In this document: positions 14,294 to 22,821 of the stretch, piece by piece
Layout: every line of letters starts with the position of its first letter
Numbering within the stretch: position 1 is the first letter of the stretch
Notes under the pieces: model-generated
Told to the model about the DNA's origin: nothing
Databases searched by the model: none
The model's input: only the letters and a program-made list of their open reading frames with translations
Origin: Alphaproteobacteria bacterium
GTDB taxonomy: Bacteria; Pseudomonadota; Alphaproteobacteria; Micavibrionales; UBA2020
NCBI GenBank assembly: GCA_004297545.1
Contig: SCTB01000189.1
Location: 1 to 39,697 of the forward strand
Length of the DNA: 39,697 bases
Reading direction: 5' to 3'
Translations under genes and position numbers: made by a program

Positions 14294-14851
14294 GTGCAGA
14301 ACCTGAAAGCGAAAGTTTCTGAAACAGAAATGACTTTTACACCGAAATCCAGCTACGCTTATAACGACCTCATCGACTGCGCGCAGGGCAAGCTGTTCGG
14401 CCCCGGCAACGCCAAGCTGCCGATGCCGCCGATGCTGATGTTCGACCGGATTACGCATATCTCCGCCGAGGGCGGCGCGCACGGCAAGGGCGAGCTTATA
14501 GCCGAGCTCGACGTGAAGCCGGATCTCTGGTTTTTTCAATGCCATTTCGTGGGCGACCCTGTCATGCCGGGATGCCTTGGCCTCGATGCCGTCTGGCAGC
14601 TGCTGGGCTTTTATCTTGGCTGGACCGGCGCGCCCGGCTCGGGCCGTGCTTTGGGCGTCGGCGAAGTCAAATTCACGGGACAGGTCCTGCCCGAAGCCAA
14701 AAAAGTCACCTACCGTCTCAACATCAAGCGCGTCATCAACCGCAAGCTCGTCCTCGGCATCGCCGACGGCGTCGTGGAATGCGACGGCAAGGTGATCTAC
14801 GAGGCGGCGGATCTGAAAGTGGGGCTGTTCGAAAACCCGCGGTCGCTGTAA
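14294..14851 (+). CDS. fabA: 3-hydroxydecanoyl-ACP dehydratase/isomerase FabA
   Basis: FabA dehydrates 3-hydroxyacyl-ACP and isomerises trans-2- to cis-3-decenoyl-ACP, the branch point of anaerobic unsaturated fatty-acid synthesis in the cytosol. The sequence [15 protein letters not shown] carries catalytic His84, and [17 protein letters not shown] carries Asp98, with the same 14-residue spacing as the E. coli pair. The rest aligns through [17 protein letters not shown] and ends [13 protein letters not shown]. The GTG at 14294 follows GAGGA at 8 bases; it gives a 12-residue extension over the usual start, and an ATG at 14330 would give the classic length. In many relatives fabB follows directly; here a palindromic repeat and a foreign-looking gene intervene. 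Confidence 0.97.
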   Translation: MQNLKAKVSETEMTFTPKSSYAYNDLIDCAQGKLFGPGNAKLPMPPMLMFDRITHISAEGGAHGKGELIAELDVKPDLWFFQCHFVGDPVMPGCLGLDAVWQLLGFYLGWTGAPGSGRALGVGEVKFTGQVLPEAKKVTYRLNIKRVINRKLVLGIADGVVECDGKVIYEAADLKVGLFENPRSL

Positions 14852-14859
14852 AGATTTCT

Positions 14860-14974
14860 GTCGCCCCGGCGAAGGCCGGGGCCCACGGACCGCTCAGGCT
14901 CCGTGATACGACATCCAACTGTTGTAGACGCTGATAGAACCTTGTCCGTGGACCCCGGCCTTCGCCGGGGTGAC
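14860..14974. repeat. Palindromic repeat, class B (copy 3)
   Basis: Same 115-base size and arms as the copy at 4588-4702: GTCGCCCCGGCGAAGGCCGG, CCCACGGAC ... GTCCGTGGACCCCGG, CGCCGGGGTGAC. It begins 8 bases after fabA and may act as terminator or RNA-processing hairpin. Confidence 0.85.
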
Positions 14975-15000
14975 AAGAAAAAACGAGGAGGGGGGGGAAC

Positions 15001-15708
15001 GTGAAACGCATCATTGTTGCATGCTTTGTTTTTGTCGCGCTCACCTGCGCGTCGCTGGCTCATGCCGACGATGCAAAACCCTCAAAGGACTCATTGCTGA
15101 CTGCGTGGGAACAGGTTCAAAAGGATAGCTCTTACACCGTAAAATTCGAACCTACGAAGGAAAAAGACGTTTACGATTTCGAAACGACAATCTTTCCCTA
15201 CAAGGGAAAGATCAAGGTTCTGAACCTGTTGATCGAGAAGAAGCCCGCTCATTTCTATGAATTTCAGGAGTACGGTGATGAAACTCCGGAAGGGGATTAT
15301 GCGGGGATAGTCGAGCTTGAACTGGACGGCATTGACGATAAATTCCTTCGAAAATTCTCTTACAGCTATCATACATGGGCGCGCGACAATGCCCTGTATT
15401 ACCATGCTGAAACAAAAAAATGGTATACCCCCGGACAGTGGGCTGATTACAAGGAAACGCTGAAGGCTGCGAAGTCTGCTGCTACCAGCGGAGCAGTCTG
15501 TGGTCCCGCGAAGAATAAGGAAGAGGGGCCGACCTTCTTGTCGGTACTAATATCTTGGTTCCCCATGCTGCTGCTGATTGGGGTATGGGTATATTTTATC
15601 ACTGCGATGAAGCGCGCCGCAGGCAAGTATCCTAACCCGCAGATAGTTGCTGCAGAAAATAATACGCTCCTCAAAGAAATTCTTGAGGTTTTGAAACGCA
15701 AATCATGA
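15001..15708 (+). CDS. Exported, membrane-anchored protein with FtsH-TM2-like anchor
   Basis: The GTG at 15001 follows GAGGAGG. The 235-residue product has a Sec signal peptide (cleavage near AHA, residue 22), a periplasmic domain of about 150 residues (25-175) without recognisable motifs, and one membrane segment at about 183-203. A short cytosolic tail ends in a small amphipathic helix NTLLKEILEVLKRKS. The anchor LISWFPMLLLIGVWVYF and the preceding acidic EEGP closely match the second transmembrane segment of the FtsH protease (SWFPMLLLIGVW is shared), but no AAA or protease domain is present. It is AT-richer than fabA and fabB, between which it is inserted, suggesting acquisition. It may interact with FtsH or mimic its membrane contact, which is inference. 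Confidence 0.75.
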   Translation: MKRIIVACFVFVALTCASLAHADDAKPSKDSLLTAWEQVQKDSSYTVKFEPTKEKDVYDFETTIFPYKGKIKVLNLLIEKKPAHFYEFQEYGDETPEGDYAGIVELELDGIDDKFLRKFSYSYHTWARDNALYYHAETKKWYTPGQWADYKETLKAAKSAATSGAVCGPAKNKEEGPTFLSVLISWFPMLLLIGVWVYFITAMKRAAGKYPNPQIVAAENNTLLKEILEVLKRKS

Positions 15709-15745
15709 TGAATTTTACAAAAGAACAAAACGAGGGAACACCTGA

Positions 15746-16963
15746 ATGAGACGCGTCGTCATCACCGGTATCGGTATCGTTTCGTGCATTGGCAATGATC
15801 AGGATGCCGTCACGCAATCGCTGAAGGACGGAAAATCCGGTATCGTTTTTGCGCCGAAGTATGCCGAGATGGGCTTCCGCAGCCATGTGCACGGCCAGCC
15901 GAACATCGACCTCGATGCGGCGATCGACAAGCGGGTCAAGCGCTTCATGGGCGACGGGGCGGCGTACAATTACGTCTCCATGCAGCAGGCCATCGCGGAT
16001 TCCGGCCTTGAGGAAAAAGACGTCTCGAACGAGCGCACCGGCCTTATCATGGGCTCCGGCGGGCCTTCGACGAAAAGTTTGCTGGAAGCCTTCGACATCA
16101 GCCGCGAAAAGAAACCCAAGTTCATCGGCCCGTTCCGCGTCACGCAGTGCATGTCATCCACCAACTCGGCCTGCCTCGCGACGCCGTTTCAGATCAAGGG
16201 CGTCAACTATTCGATCACCTCCGCCTGCGCGACCTCGGCGCATTGCATCGGCAACGGCGCGGAACTTATCCAGTGGGGCAAGCAGGACGTTGTCTTCGCC
16301 GGCGGCGGGGAAGAACTCGACTGGACGCTCACTGTCCTGTTCGACGCGATGGGCGCTCTGTCGTCCAAATATAACCATGAACCCACCAAGGCCTCCCGCG
16401 CCTATGACAGTAACCGCGACGGTTTCGTCATCGCGGGCGGCGGCGGCGTGGTGGTGCTGGAAGAATACGAGCACGCCAAGGCGCGCGGCGCAAAGATTTA
16501 CGCCGAAGTCACCGGCTACGGCGCGACCTCGGACGGCTACGACATGGTGGCCCCTTCTGGCGAAGGGGCGGTGCGCTGCATGCGGCAGGCGCTGAAGACT
16601 GTCAAAGGTCCCGTCGATTACATCAATACCCACGGCACCTCTACCCCCGTCGGCGACGGTGCGGAGCTGAAGGCCATGAAAGAGGTCTTTGGGGCAGGCG
16701 TGCCGAAATTTTCCTCCACCAAGTCGCTGACCGGGCACTCATTGGGTGCTACGGGCGTGCAGGAGGCGATTTACTCGCTGCTCATGATGAAGCACAACTT
16801 CATCTGCGCCTCGGCCAACGTCGAAACGCTGGACCCGGAGGCCGAAGGCCTGCCGCTGGTCACCAAGCGGCTCGACAACGTCAAATTGAACCACGTCATG
16901 TCAAACAGCTTCGGTTTCGGCGGAACAAACTGCACGCTTGCCCTTTCCCGCGTGGAGGGCTGA
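15746..16963 (+). CDS. fabB: Beta-ketoacyl-ACP synthase I FabB
   Basis: A 405-residue condensing enzyme of the FabB type that elongates acyl-ACP with malonyl-ACP, including the cis-unsaturated intermediates made by FabA. The catalytic triad is visible: Cys161 in [14 protein letters not shown], His296 in [12 protein letters not shown] and His331 in [12 protein letters not shown]. The C-terminal glycine loop is [17 protein letters not shown]. Length and motifs are normal. The ATG follows GAGGGA. FabI starts 3 bases after the stop, so the two are coupled. Confidence 0.97.
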   Translation: MRRVVITGIGIVSCIGNDQDAVTQSLKDGKSGIVFAPKYAEMGFRSHVHGQPNIDLDAAIDKRVKRFMGDGAAYNYVSMQQAIADSGLEEKDVSNERTGLIMGSGGPSTKSLLEAFDISREKKPKFIGPFRVTQCMSSTNSACLATPFQIKGVNYSITSACATSAHCIGNGAELIQWGKQDVVFAGGGEELDWTLTVLFDAMGALSSKYNHEPTKASRAYDSNRDGFVIAGGGGVVVLEEYEHAKARGAKIYAEVTGYGATSDGYDMVAPSGEGAVRCMRQALKTVKGPVDYINTHGTSTPVGDGAELKAMKEVFGAGVPKFSSTKSLTGHSLGATGVQEAIYSLLMMKHNFICASANVETLDPEAEGLPLVTKRLDNVKLNHVMSNSFGFGGTNCTLALSRVEG

Positions 16964-16966
16964 TCG

Positions 16967-17791
16967 ATGGCTGACAACCTCATGAAAGGCAAGCGCGGCC
17001 TGGTGATGGGCGTGGCGAACGACCACTCCATCGCCTGGGGCATCGCCCGCACGCTCCATGCCCATGGCGCGGAGATGGCCTTCACCTACCAGGACGAGCC
17101 CTTCGGCAAGCGCGTGCGTCCGCTGGCGGAAAGCATCGGCGCGAAGGAGGTCATCCAGTGCGATGCGTCCAAGGAAGCCGACCTCGACCGCGTTTTCGCG
17201 CAGCTGAAGAACGACTGGGGCAGCCTCGACTTCGTGGTCCATGCCATCGCCTTTTCCAACAAGGACGAGCTGAAGGGCCATTACGTCGACACCACGCTCG
17301 ACAACTTCCTGAACTCGATGCATATTTCGTGCTATTCCTTCACCTCCGTCGCGCGCCGCGCGAAGGACCTGATGCCCAACGGCGGCAGCATGATCACGCT
17401 GTCGTACCTCGGCTCCGAGCGCGTGATGCCCAACTATAACGTCATGGGCGTGGCGAAGGCGGCCCTTGAGGCTTCCGTGCGCTATCTCGCGGCGGATCTG
17501 GGCGAAAAGAATATCCGCGTCAATTCGATTTCGGCAGGTCCCATGCGCACGCTGGCGGGCGCCGTCATCGGCAATGCGCGGCATACCTTCAAGTTCACGA
17601 CCAAGGCTTCCCCCCTGCGCCGTCCCGTCACGCTGGACGAGCTGGGCAACTCCGCGCTCTATTTCCTTTCCGACCTGTCATCCGCCGTCACCGGCGAGAA
17701 CCACTACGTCGACTGCGGCTTCAACAACATCGGCATGCCGCGCAAGGAAACCTTCGACGAGATCGCGAGCGGGAATGGCGGCGGGGAGTAA
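16967..17791 (+). CDS. fabI: Enoyl-ACP reductase FabI
   Basis: A 274-residue short-chain dehydrogenase of the FabI type, which performs the NAD(P)H-dependent last step of each elongation cycle and is the triclosan target. The cofactor motif GVANDHSIAWGIA (residues 15-27) is typical of FabI. The active site is Y147/Y157/K164 in SYLGSERVMPNYNVMGVAK, matching E. coli Y146/Y156/K163. The residue equivalent to E. coli Gly93 is Ala95, as in several Firmicute FabI proteins. It is the last gene of the fab cluster, 3 bases after fabB. Confidence 0.97.
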   Translation: MADNLMKGKRGLVMGVANDHSIAWGIARTLHAHGAEMAFTYQDEPFGKRVRPLAESIGAKEVIQCDASKEADLDRVFAQLKNDWGSLDFVVHAIAFSNKDELKGHYVDTTLDNFLNSMHISCYSFTSVARRAKDLMPNGGSMITLSYLGSERVMPNYNVMGVAKAALEASVRYLAADLGEKNIRVNSISAGPMRTLAGAVIGNARHTFKFTTKASPLRRPVTLDELGNSALYFLSDLSSAVTGENHYVDCGFNNIGMPRKETFDEIASGNGGGE

Positions 17792-17800
17792 ATATTTTTT

Positions 17801-17824
17801 CACCCCGGCGCAGGCCGGGATGAC
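17801..17824. repeat. Short palindromic repeat, class B half-element
   Basis: CACCCCGGCGCAGGCCGGGATGAC resembles one arm of the class B elements with the typical GATGAC end. It lies 9 bases after fabI and before the channel gene. Confidence 0.6.
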
Positions 17825-17841
17825 ATGAAGAACTGGATAGT

Positions 17842-18441
17842 ATGGCCAATACAGAAAAAATCACCTCCACCCGCCTTGAAGCCTTTTCCGACGGCGTCAT
17901 CGCCATCATCATCACCATCATGGTGCTGGAACTGAAAATTCCGCGCCAGGATACGCTGGAGGGCCTGCTGGCCCAGTGGCCGATTTTTGTCAGCTATTTC
18001 CTGAGCTTCATTCTGGTGGCGGAGTACTGGATGAATCATCATCTGCTGTTCCACCTGATCCGGCACGTCGACAACCGCCTGCTGTGGTCGAACCTGCTGG
18101 TGCTGTTCTGCATCTCGCTGATCCCGTTTTTCACGGGCTTCATGGGCGAGAACCATATCAGCGCATTTTCGGTGGCCGCCTATTCGGCCTGGAGCATGGT
18201 CTGCGCCATATCGTTCATGGTCCTCCTGACGGCTGTCTTCCGGCATGTGGATATGCAGGAGGAAGACAAGCGCTGCCTGCGCCAGGCCGCCATCCTCAAA
18301 TGCATCATCGCGATTGCGCTGTACGGTCTTGCCGTCGCCGCCGCGCCCTACAGCCCGATGGCTGCGTTGGCGCTGAATTTTATCGTCGCCGTCTTGTATT
18401 TCCTGCCCACCACCTGGCTTGAGAAGAAGGAACGCTCATAA
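17842..18441 (+). CDS. TMEM175-family (DUF1211) potassium channel-like membrane protein
   Basis: A 199-residue inner-membrane protein with about six membrane segments. The first helix RLEAFSDGVIAIIITIMVLEL (residues 11-31) is the family hallmark: R-x3-FSDGVxAI forms the pore-lining filter region of bacterial TMEM175 channels. The second helix has AEYWMNHHLLFHLI. Length and topology fit bacterial members, which act as tetramers conducting K+. Transport specificity cannot be confirmed from sequence. It is preceded by a short repeat; the YciI-like gene begins one base after its stop. Confidence 0.9.
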   Translation: MANTEKITSTRLEAFSDGVIAIIITIMVLELKIPRQDTLEGLLAQWPIFVSYFLSFILVAEYWMNHHLLFHLIRHVDNRLLWSNLLVLFCISLIPFFTGFMGENHISAFSVAAYSAWSMVCAISFMVLLTAVFRHVDMQEEDKRCLRQAAILKCIIAIALYGLAVAAAPYSPMAALALNFIVAVLYFLPTTWLEKKERS

Positions 18442-18442
18442 C

Positions 18443-18736
18443 ATGCAATTCATCGTTACCGCCTACGACCTGCCTGATGCGCTGCCGAGGCGCCTTGAAG
18501 TGCGCCAGAAGCACATCGACCTCTGCAACGACATGAAGGCTAAGGGCACGATGCTCTATGGCGCCGCGCTGCTCGACGACGACGGCAACATGAAGGGATC
18601 GATGCTGGTCCTCGACTTCCCCGGCGACGCGGAGCTCGACGCCTACCTGAAGATAGAGCCGTATATCACCGGCAAGGTCTGGGGGAAGATCGACATCCTG
18701 CCCTGCAAGGTGGGGCCGAGTTTTGCGCAGAAATAA
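18443..18736 (+). CDS. YciI-like protein
   Basis: A 97-residue protein of the YciI family (PF03795), a ferredoxin-like fold of mostly unknown function. The pattern RLEVRQKHIDLCNDMKAKG, then GAALLDDDGNMKGSMLVLDF and DAYLKIEPYITGKVW, is typical, including the conserved His24. ATG at 18443 is preferred over an in-frame TTG at 18419 inside the channel gene; AAGGA lies about 10 bases before the ATG. It is followed by a perfect palindromic repeat that could end the transcript. Confidence 0.9.
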   Translation: MQFIVTAYDLPDALPRRLEVRQKHIDLCNDMKAKGTMLYGAALLDDDGNMKGSMLVLDFPGDAELDAYLKIEPYITGKVWGKIDILPCKVGPSFAQK

Positions 18737-18750
18737 TTTCATTTAATCCT

Positions 18751-18820
18751 GTCATCCTGAGCTCAGCGAAGGATCCCCCTTGCTGTACAAAGGGAGATCC
18801 TTCGCTGAGCTCAGGATGAC
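18751..18820. repeat. Palindromic repeat, class A (copy 2), nearly perfect
   Basis: GTCATCCTGAGCTCAGCGAA on the left returns as the exact complement ending TCGCTGAGCTCAGGATGAC, with about 31-base arms (one mismatch) around an 8-base loop. Being nearly perfect, it would fold into a very stable hairpin. Confidence 0.9.
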
Positions 18821-18853
18821 ATTGCGTATTTTATGGCAATTAATATTCCCCAA

Positions 18854-18877
18854 ACCTTAATCATTCCCTGTTAAGGT
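18854..18877. promoter_or_regulatory. Operator-like inverted repeat
   Basis: ACCTTAA and TTAAGGT are separated by 10 bases, immediately before the GGGGAG ribosome site of the gene at 18896. It could be a binding site or a small hairpin near the translation start. Confidence 0.3.
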
Positions 18878-18895
18878 CATCAGGGGAGAAGCCGC

Positions 18896-19690
18896 ATGCC
18901 CGATTCCGACGACAGGAAGAAATCGAAGGAGAACGTCACCTACCGCGTTTTCCACAGCCCGGTCTTTGTCGCGCTGACGGGGATGGGCGTGATCCTGATG
19001 GCATTTGCGTTTGATTCCATCCGCAACAACGTCTCCACGCTCGGCCTTATGGTGGGTGCGGGGATTTTCGTGGCGCTGGCGGTCATGAACATGGTGGTCA
19101 ACGCCATGATCAACAAGCTGCACAACCAGGAGTATTTCGACCAGCGGCTGGAAGTGCTCAACAACATGATACTCTCAAATAACCTCAACTGGCTCGTCAA
19201 CCAGAAATACGTGCAGATGCTGGAAATGGGGGCGGAAGAGGTCTGGGCTTTCGCGCCTGAGCTGACCTATTCCATCCAGCCCGGCACCGAGATTTTCAAG
19301 GCGGTGGAGATGTCGCTGGCGAAGGGCTGCCGCTACAAGATCTTCATGCCCAACCAGCCCGAGACGCATAAGATCCTGTCCGATTACCGCCGCCTGCACA
19401 AGTTCAAGCCGGGGCAGGTGGAATTCATCCTCGTCGCGCACGAGGAATATGTCTTCCATACCATCATTACCGTCTATAACCCGCGCTCCGACTTTCCGAA
19501 GGCCATCGAATGGCTGCCCGTCGAAAACCTCGTCGCCTGGCTGGAAATGGATACCAAGCATGCCGCCCGCATGGTCGGCATCGGCGAGGTGCTGCTGAAG
19601 CGCTACAACATCGAAGGCGTGGGCCGGGACAACGGCTACGTCAAGGAAATCCCGCGCGGCGCAGGGCAGGCCGTCGTGCAGGTGGAATAG
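18896..19690 (+). CDS. Unknown membrane protein with cytosolic C-terminal domain
   Basis: A 264-residue protein. After a charged N-terminus there are two membrane helices, about residues 22-40 and 48-71. A soluble domain of about 190 residues follows: EEVWAFAPELTYSIQPGTEI, GCRYKIFMPNQPETHKILSD, then VEFILVAHEEYVFHTIITVYNP. The soluble part alternates strands and helices in a way that recalls phospholipase-D-like or nucleotide-binding folds, but there is no HKD motif, so I give no function. ATG at 18896 follows GGGGAG. It ends 3 bases from the convergent amidase gene. Confidence 0.75.
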   Translation: MPDSDDRKKSKENVTYRVFHSPVFVALTGMGVILMAFAFDSIRNNVSTLGLMVGAGIFVALAVMNMVVNAMINKLHNQEYFDQRLEVLNNMILSNNLNWLVNQKYVQMLEMGAEEVWAFAPELTYSIQPGTEIFKAVEMSLAKGCRYKIFMPNQPETHKILSDYRRLHKFKPGQVEFILVAHEEYVFHTIITVYNPRSDFPKAIEWLPVENLVAWLEMDTKHAARMVGIGEVLLKRYNIEGVGRDNGYVKEIPRGAGQAVVQVE

Positions 19691-19693
19691 GGC

Positions 19694-20434
19694 CTATCCC
19701 CGCACGATATCGCCGAAGGCGCTCAGGATGCGCTCCGACGTCTTGTTCAGGTACCAGTCACCCTCGGGGTGCCACTGGGTCCCCACGATGAACTTCTTGG
19801 AAGGGATGGAAACGGCCTCGATAATCCCGTCGTCCGATACGGCCTCGATATGCAGGCCTTTGCCGAGCTTGTCGACGCCCTGCTGGTGCAGGGAATTCAC
19901 GGTGAACTCGTGGGGAAGGTGCAGGCGCTCGAAAACGCCGCCCTTCTGCGCGATGACCTTGTGGGCCTGCGTTTCGTAAACGACCTTCAGCGGCTTGTCT
20001 TTCGCGCCGCGGTGGTCGTTCTTGCCGGGGATTTCGTGGATGCGCTGGTGCAGCGTGCCGCCCATCGCCACGTTCAGCTCCTGGAAGCCGCGGCAGATAG
20101 CCATGACCGGCTTGTCCATCTCGATGGCCTTGCGGATCAGGGGCAGGGTGGTCGCATCGCGCGCCGTGTCCAGTTCCTTGTCGTCGAAAACCTGTTTCGC
20201 GCCGTAAACCGCCGGCGCGACATGGGAAGGGGAACCCGTCAGCAGGATGCCGTCCACCTGCGCCGCGATGTCGGCGAAATCGAAATCCTTGCCAATGGCA
20301 GGGATCATGAGCGGGATGCCCTTGATAACGTCCACCACCGCGCGCACGTAAGTGTCGCGGATGGCATGCGCGGGCAGGCCGTTATACTCGATGATATTGC
20401 CGGGGATGAGGATGATGGGGTGTTTCCGAGTCAT
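19694..20434 (-). CDS. Class-I glutamine-amidotransferase-like hydrolase (PuuD/peptidase C26 type)
   Basis: A 246-residue protein of the gamma-glutamyl-gamma-aminobutyrate hydrolase group, which cleaves gamma-glutamyl amides in polyamine or related catabolism. The nucleophile elbow is PVMAICRGFQELNVAMGG with Cys114; His222 and Glu224 of the triad are in VGTQWHPEGDW. The substrate-loop signature LTGSPSHVAPAVYG is also present. Its ATG overlaps the stop of the upstream cupin gene by 4 bases, so the two are translated together. The exact substrate is not determined, and no puuA, puuB or puuC is nearby. Confidence 0.9.
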   Translation of the reverse strand: MTRKHPIILIPGNIIEYNGLPAHAIRDTYVRAVVDVIKGIPLMIPAIGKDFDFADIAAQVDGILLTGSPSHVAPAVYGAKQVFDDKELDTARDATTLPLIRKAIEMDKPVMAICRGFQELNVAMGGTLHQRIHEIPGKNDHRGAKDKPLKVVYETQAHKVIAQKGGVFERLHLPHEFTVNSLHQQGVDKLGKGLHIEAVSDDGIIEAVSIPSKKFIVGTQWHPEGDWYLNKTSERILSAFGDIVRG

Positions 20435-20790
20435 GATTTTGTTTTCTCATAGATAACGAAGAACTTGCGCAACTTGGTAAGGGCTTCCCATGTCCCCTTG
20501 TATCCGGAGGGAATGACGAAACTGGCGGGCGCCTGGAATTCCTGGGTGTCGCCCTGTTCACTGGTCATTTTCAGGCGGCCCTCGATAAGGGTGCAGAATT
20601 CGTCTTCGTTATAGGTAACGTGCCAGCTGCCGGGCGTGCATTCATAAATGCCGGTATGGAATTCGTCCGACTTGCTGGAGTAAAGCGACTTCCACGCGCG
20701 CTTGGGCGCGCCGGAAACGAGGCGCTCTTTCTCGACCTCTTCCCATGTGGCGTCCGCCAGGGGATTGGTGGGAAACGGGATGACTTTCAT
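20431..20790 (-). CDS. Cupin-domain protein (DUF861/cupin_3 type)
   Basis: A 119-residue single-domain cupin. The barrel is visible in TGIYECTPGSWHVTYNEDEFCTLIEG (about residues 47-72) and ASFVIPSGYKGTWE, typical of the cupin_3 group that is related to ureidoglycolate-type enzymes and often found with polyamine or GABA metabolism. I choose ATG at 20790, since a GTG at 20802 would sit directly on the AGG stretch. It heads a two-gene operon with the amidohydrolase-like gene. This fits a small-molecule amide or polyamine degradation role, by inference. Confidence 0.85.
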   Translation of the reverse strand: MKVIPFPTNPLADATWEEVEKERLVSGAPKRAWKSLYSSKSDEFHTGIYECTPGSWHVTYNEDEFCTLIEGRLKMTSEQGDTQEFQAPASFVIPSGYKGTWEALTKLRKFFVIYEKTKS

Positions 20791-20892
20791 GGTGACCGAC
20801 ACCTGCTGTGTTTCTTTTTCTTCAGGACATATTTATCAGGAAACTTACGGGAAGGGAAATAGATGAAGGAGGTTTTCATAAAATTAGGAATA

Positions 20893-20916
20893 TCATCCCG
20901 GCCTTCGCCGGGGCGA
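20893..20916. repeat. Short palindromic repeat, class B half-element
   Basis: TCATCCCGGCCTTCGCCGGGGCGAC is the central palindrome of class B. It lies 4 bases beyond the stop of the Sel1 gene and probably acts as its transcription end. Confidence 0.65.
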
Positions 20917-20919
20917 CAA

Positions 20920-21906
20920 CTATTTTTTGGCTTTGATCTCATACTCCTTCGCCTTCCTCTCATCCTTTTCCACCCCCAGGCCCTCTTTATATATAAGCGC
21001 CAGCCGCTCGAGTGCATGAGCATCGCCGCGCCATGCTGCGCGTTCGTAATATTTGCGGGCGGCGGGGTAGTTTTTGGGGATGCTTTCCCAGCCGTCGAAA
21101 AAGATGTCTCCGGCACGGACAAGGTAGAAGGGCGCGGCGGCCGGCGCATCGGCAATCCTTAAAATCCATTTGAGGGACTCCGCGGCGTCTTTCGGCGCTT
21201 CCTTGCCTTCGGCATATATCTGCGCCAGCGTCTGCTGCGCCTGAAGGGTGCCGGCTTCCGCCGATTTCTTTATCCAGCCGATGCCGGCGTTCGCATCCCT
21301 GGGCATGCCGGTTCCCGACAGCTGCAGCCGTCCCAGATCGAACATGGCGGTGCGGTTGCCGCCTTCGGCCGCTTTGCGCAGCCACAGGATGCCGCGCGCA
21401 TAATCGGGCGGGCGTTTGAAGTTGATATAGAAATTGCCGAGACGAAACTGCGCGTCGCCGGCATTCTGCTCGGCGGCCTTCGTGAACCATTTCTCCGCTT
21501 CGGCGTAGTCTACTTTCAGCCCCTTGAAGTGTTTTTCGGCATAGAGAAAGCCGAGGCGCAGTTGTGACCGCCCATGGCCCTGCGCGGCGGCCTTCAGGTA
21601 CCATTTTTTCGCTTCCGGATAGTCGGTGGGGAAGCCGTCGCCGGCGAAGAAGGTTTCGGCGAGTTCATATTCCGCCAGCATGTCGCCGCGCTGGGCGGCC
21701 TTGCGGTACCAGCGCTCGGCTTCCTTCTTGTCGACCTTGAATCCGCAGGCGCCGGCGTCGAGCGCCTGCGCATACAGGTATTGTTGTCTGGCATCGCTTT
21801 CATTGCCGGTCTTTACGCTCGAAGGGCAGGCGCCGTGTTCCGCCCGGGCGGCCCCGGGTATCGTGAGCGCCAGCGCGAGGAGAAGGAGGGCGGAAAAACG
21901 CGTCAT
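20920..21906 (-). CDS. Exported Sel1-repeat protein
   Basis: A 328-residue protein with a signal peptide (MTRFSALLLLALALTIPGAARA, cleavage near residue 22). Seven to eight Sel1-like repeats follow, each of the form A-x2-LG-x-Y-x-G-x-G-V-x-D-x2-A-x2-W-Y-x-KAA-x2-G. Examples are YPEAKKWYLKAAAQGHGRSQ, YAEAEKWFTKAAEQNAGDAQ and YPAARKYYERAAWRGDAHAL. These form a solenoid for protein contacts, here in the periplasm. Its ATG overlaps the terC stop by 4 bases, so it is translationally coupled to TerC. A relative lies in the tRNA-Lys island at 27459-29114. Confidence 0.88.
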   Translation of the reverse strand: MTRFSALLLLALALTIPGAARAEHGACPSSVKTGNESDARQQYLYAQALDAGACGFKVDKKEAERWYRKAAQRGDMLAEYELAETFFAGDGFPTDYPEAKKWYLKAAAQGHGRSQLRLGFLYAEKHFKGLKVDYAEAEKWFTKAAEQNAGDAQFRLGNFYINFKRPPDYARGILWLRKAAEGGNRTAMFDLGRLQLSGTGMPRDANAGIGWIKKSAEAGTLQAQQTLAQIYAEGKEAPKDAAESLKWILRIADAPAAAPFYLVRAGDIFFDGWESIPKNYPAARKYYERAAWRGDAHALERLALIYKEGLGVEKDERKAKEYEIKAKK

Positions 21907-22637
21907 GACTTTGGCGATTTCCGCTTCTCGGCCTTCCTTTTGGTCACGATGTTCAGGAGTTCCGTGAACGAGGAAAAGGCAATGGCGGCGTAGATGTATT
22001 CCCTGGGAATGGGTTTATGCAAACCATCCGCAAGAAGCGAAAGCCCGACCATCATCAGGAAGGTCAGCGCCAGCATGCGGACGGTCGGATATTGCGCGAT
22101 GAACCTGCTGACCGCATCGGCCGCGAAGAGCATGACGAACATCGCCACGACGTTCGCCGTAATCATGACCCCGAGGTGCTGCGAGAGGCCGACGGCGGTT
22201 ATCATGGAATCCAGCGCAAAAACGACGTCAAGCAGGGCGATCTGGATGATGACGCGGGTGAACGTCGCGTGCTTCCTTGTCCCCTGCTTCTCCTCTTCAT
22301 GCCCCTCGACGGCGGAATGTATTTCTCCCGTCGCCTTGTAGATGAGGAAGCCGCCCCCAGTGATAAAGATAATATCCCGCCAGGAGAGCTCAAAACCGCC
22401 CAGGGAGGCGACCGGATGCTCCAGTTTCATGATCCAGGTGATGCTGAAGAGGAAGATGATTCGCCCCGCGAGAGCGAGTCCGAGGCCTATTTTCCGCGCG
22501 AGCGCCTGGCGGTGTTTCGGCAGGCGCGCGGAGGCAATGGCGAGAAAAATAATGTTGTCGATTCCGAGCACGACCTCGAGCACGGTGAGGATCAGCAGGC
22601 TCAGCCACATAGAGGGATCGGAAAGATTTTCTAACAT
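21903..22637 (-). CDS. TerC-family inner-membrane protein
   Basis: A 244-residue protein with about seven membrane helices. The family hallmarks are two acidic motifs inside helices, LEVVLGIDNIIFLAIAS (Asp27) and IALLDVVFALDSMITAVG (Asp137, Asp143), characteristic of TerC/Alx/YgdQ-type proteins implicated in metal-ion (manganese) export. I choose the ATG at 22637, which has AAGGA 6-7 bases upstream; a longer frame from 22703 lacks one and adds a non-homologous start. Coupled to the downstream Sel1 gene by a 4-base overlap. Confidence 0.92.
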   Translation of the reverse strand: MLENLSDPSMWLSLLILTVLEVVLGIDNIIFLAIASARLPKHRQALARKIGLGLALAGRIIFLFSITWIMKLEHPVASLGGFELSWRDIIFITGGGFLIYKATGEIHSAVEGHEEEKQGTRKHATFTRVIIQIALLDVVFALDSMITAVGLSQHLGVMITANVVAMFVMLFAADAVSRFIAQYPTVRMLALTFLMMVGLSLLADGLHKPIPREYIYAAIAFSSFTELLNIVTKRKAEKRKSPKS

Positions 22638-22766
22638 TTTGCGTCCTTTTTCCGCCGCGTGCGGCGATGTCCAGATTCTAGGGGGAAAATACCGGAAGAG
22701 CAATAATTACAGGGACTTCCCGCACGGGCGCTTTGGCGATTTCCGAGAAGTTTTTCTTCCAAAAGA

Positions 22767-22794
22767 GAAGGGCGCCCCTCGCGGGTCGCCCTTC
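22767..22794 (-). terminator. Intrinsic terminator of the Lys-rich peptide gene
   Basis: Stem GAAGGGCG/CGCCCTTC (22767-22774 and 22787-22794). On the minus strand it is followed by TCTCTTTT. It lies 28 bases after the stop of the 23-codon gene. Confidence 0.7.
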
Positions 22795-22821
22795 ACTTCA
22801 GTAAGAAGATAGTCGTTAGAC

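Noticed and set aside
17240-17260. Triclosan-resistance substitution in FabI at the position of E. coli Gly93
   Set aside because: The residue is Ala, which also occurs naturally in triclosan-sensitive FabI of Firmicutes, so it is not evidence for resistance.
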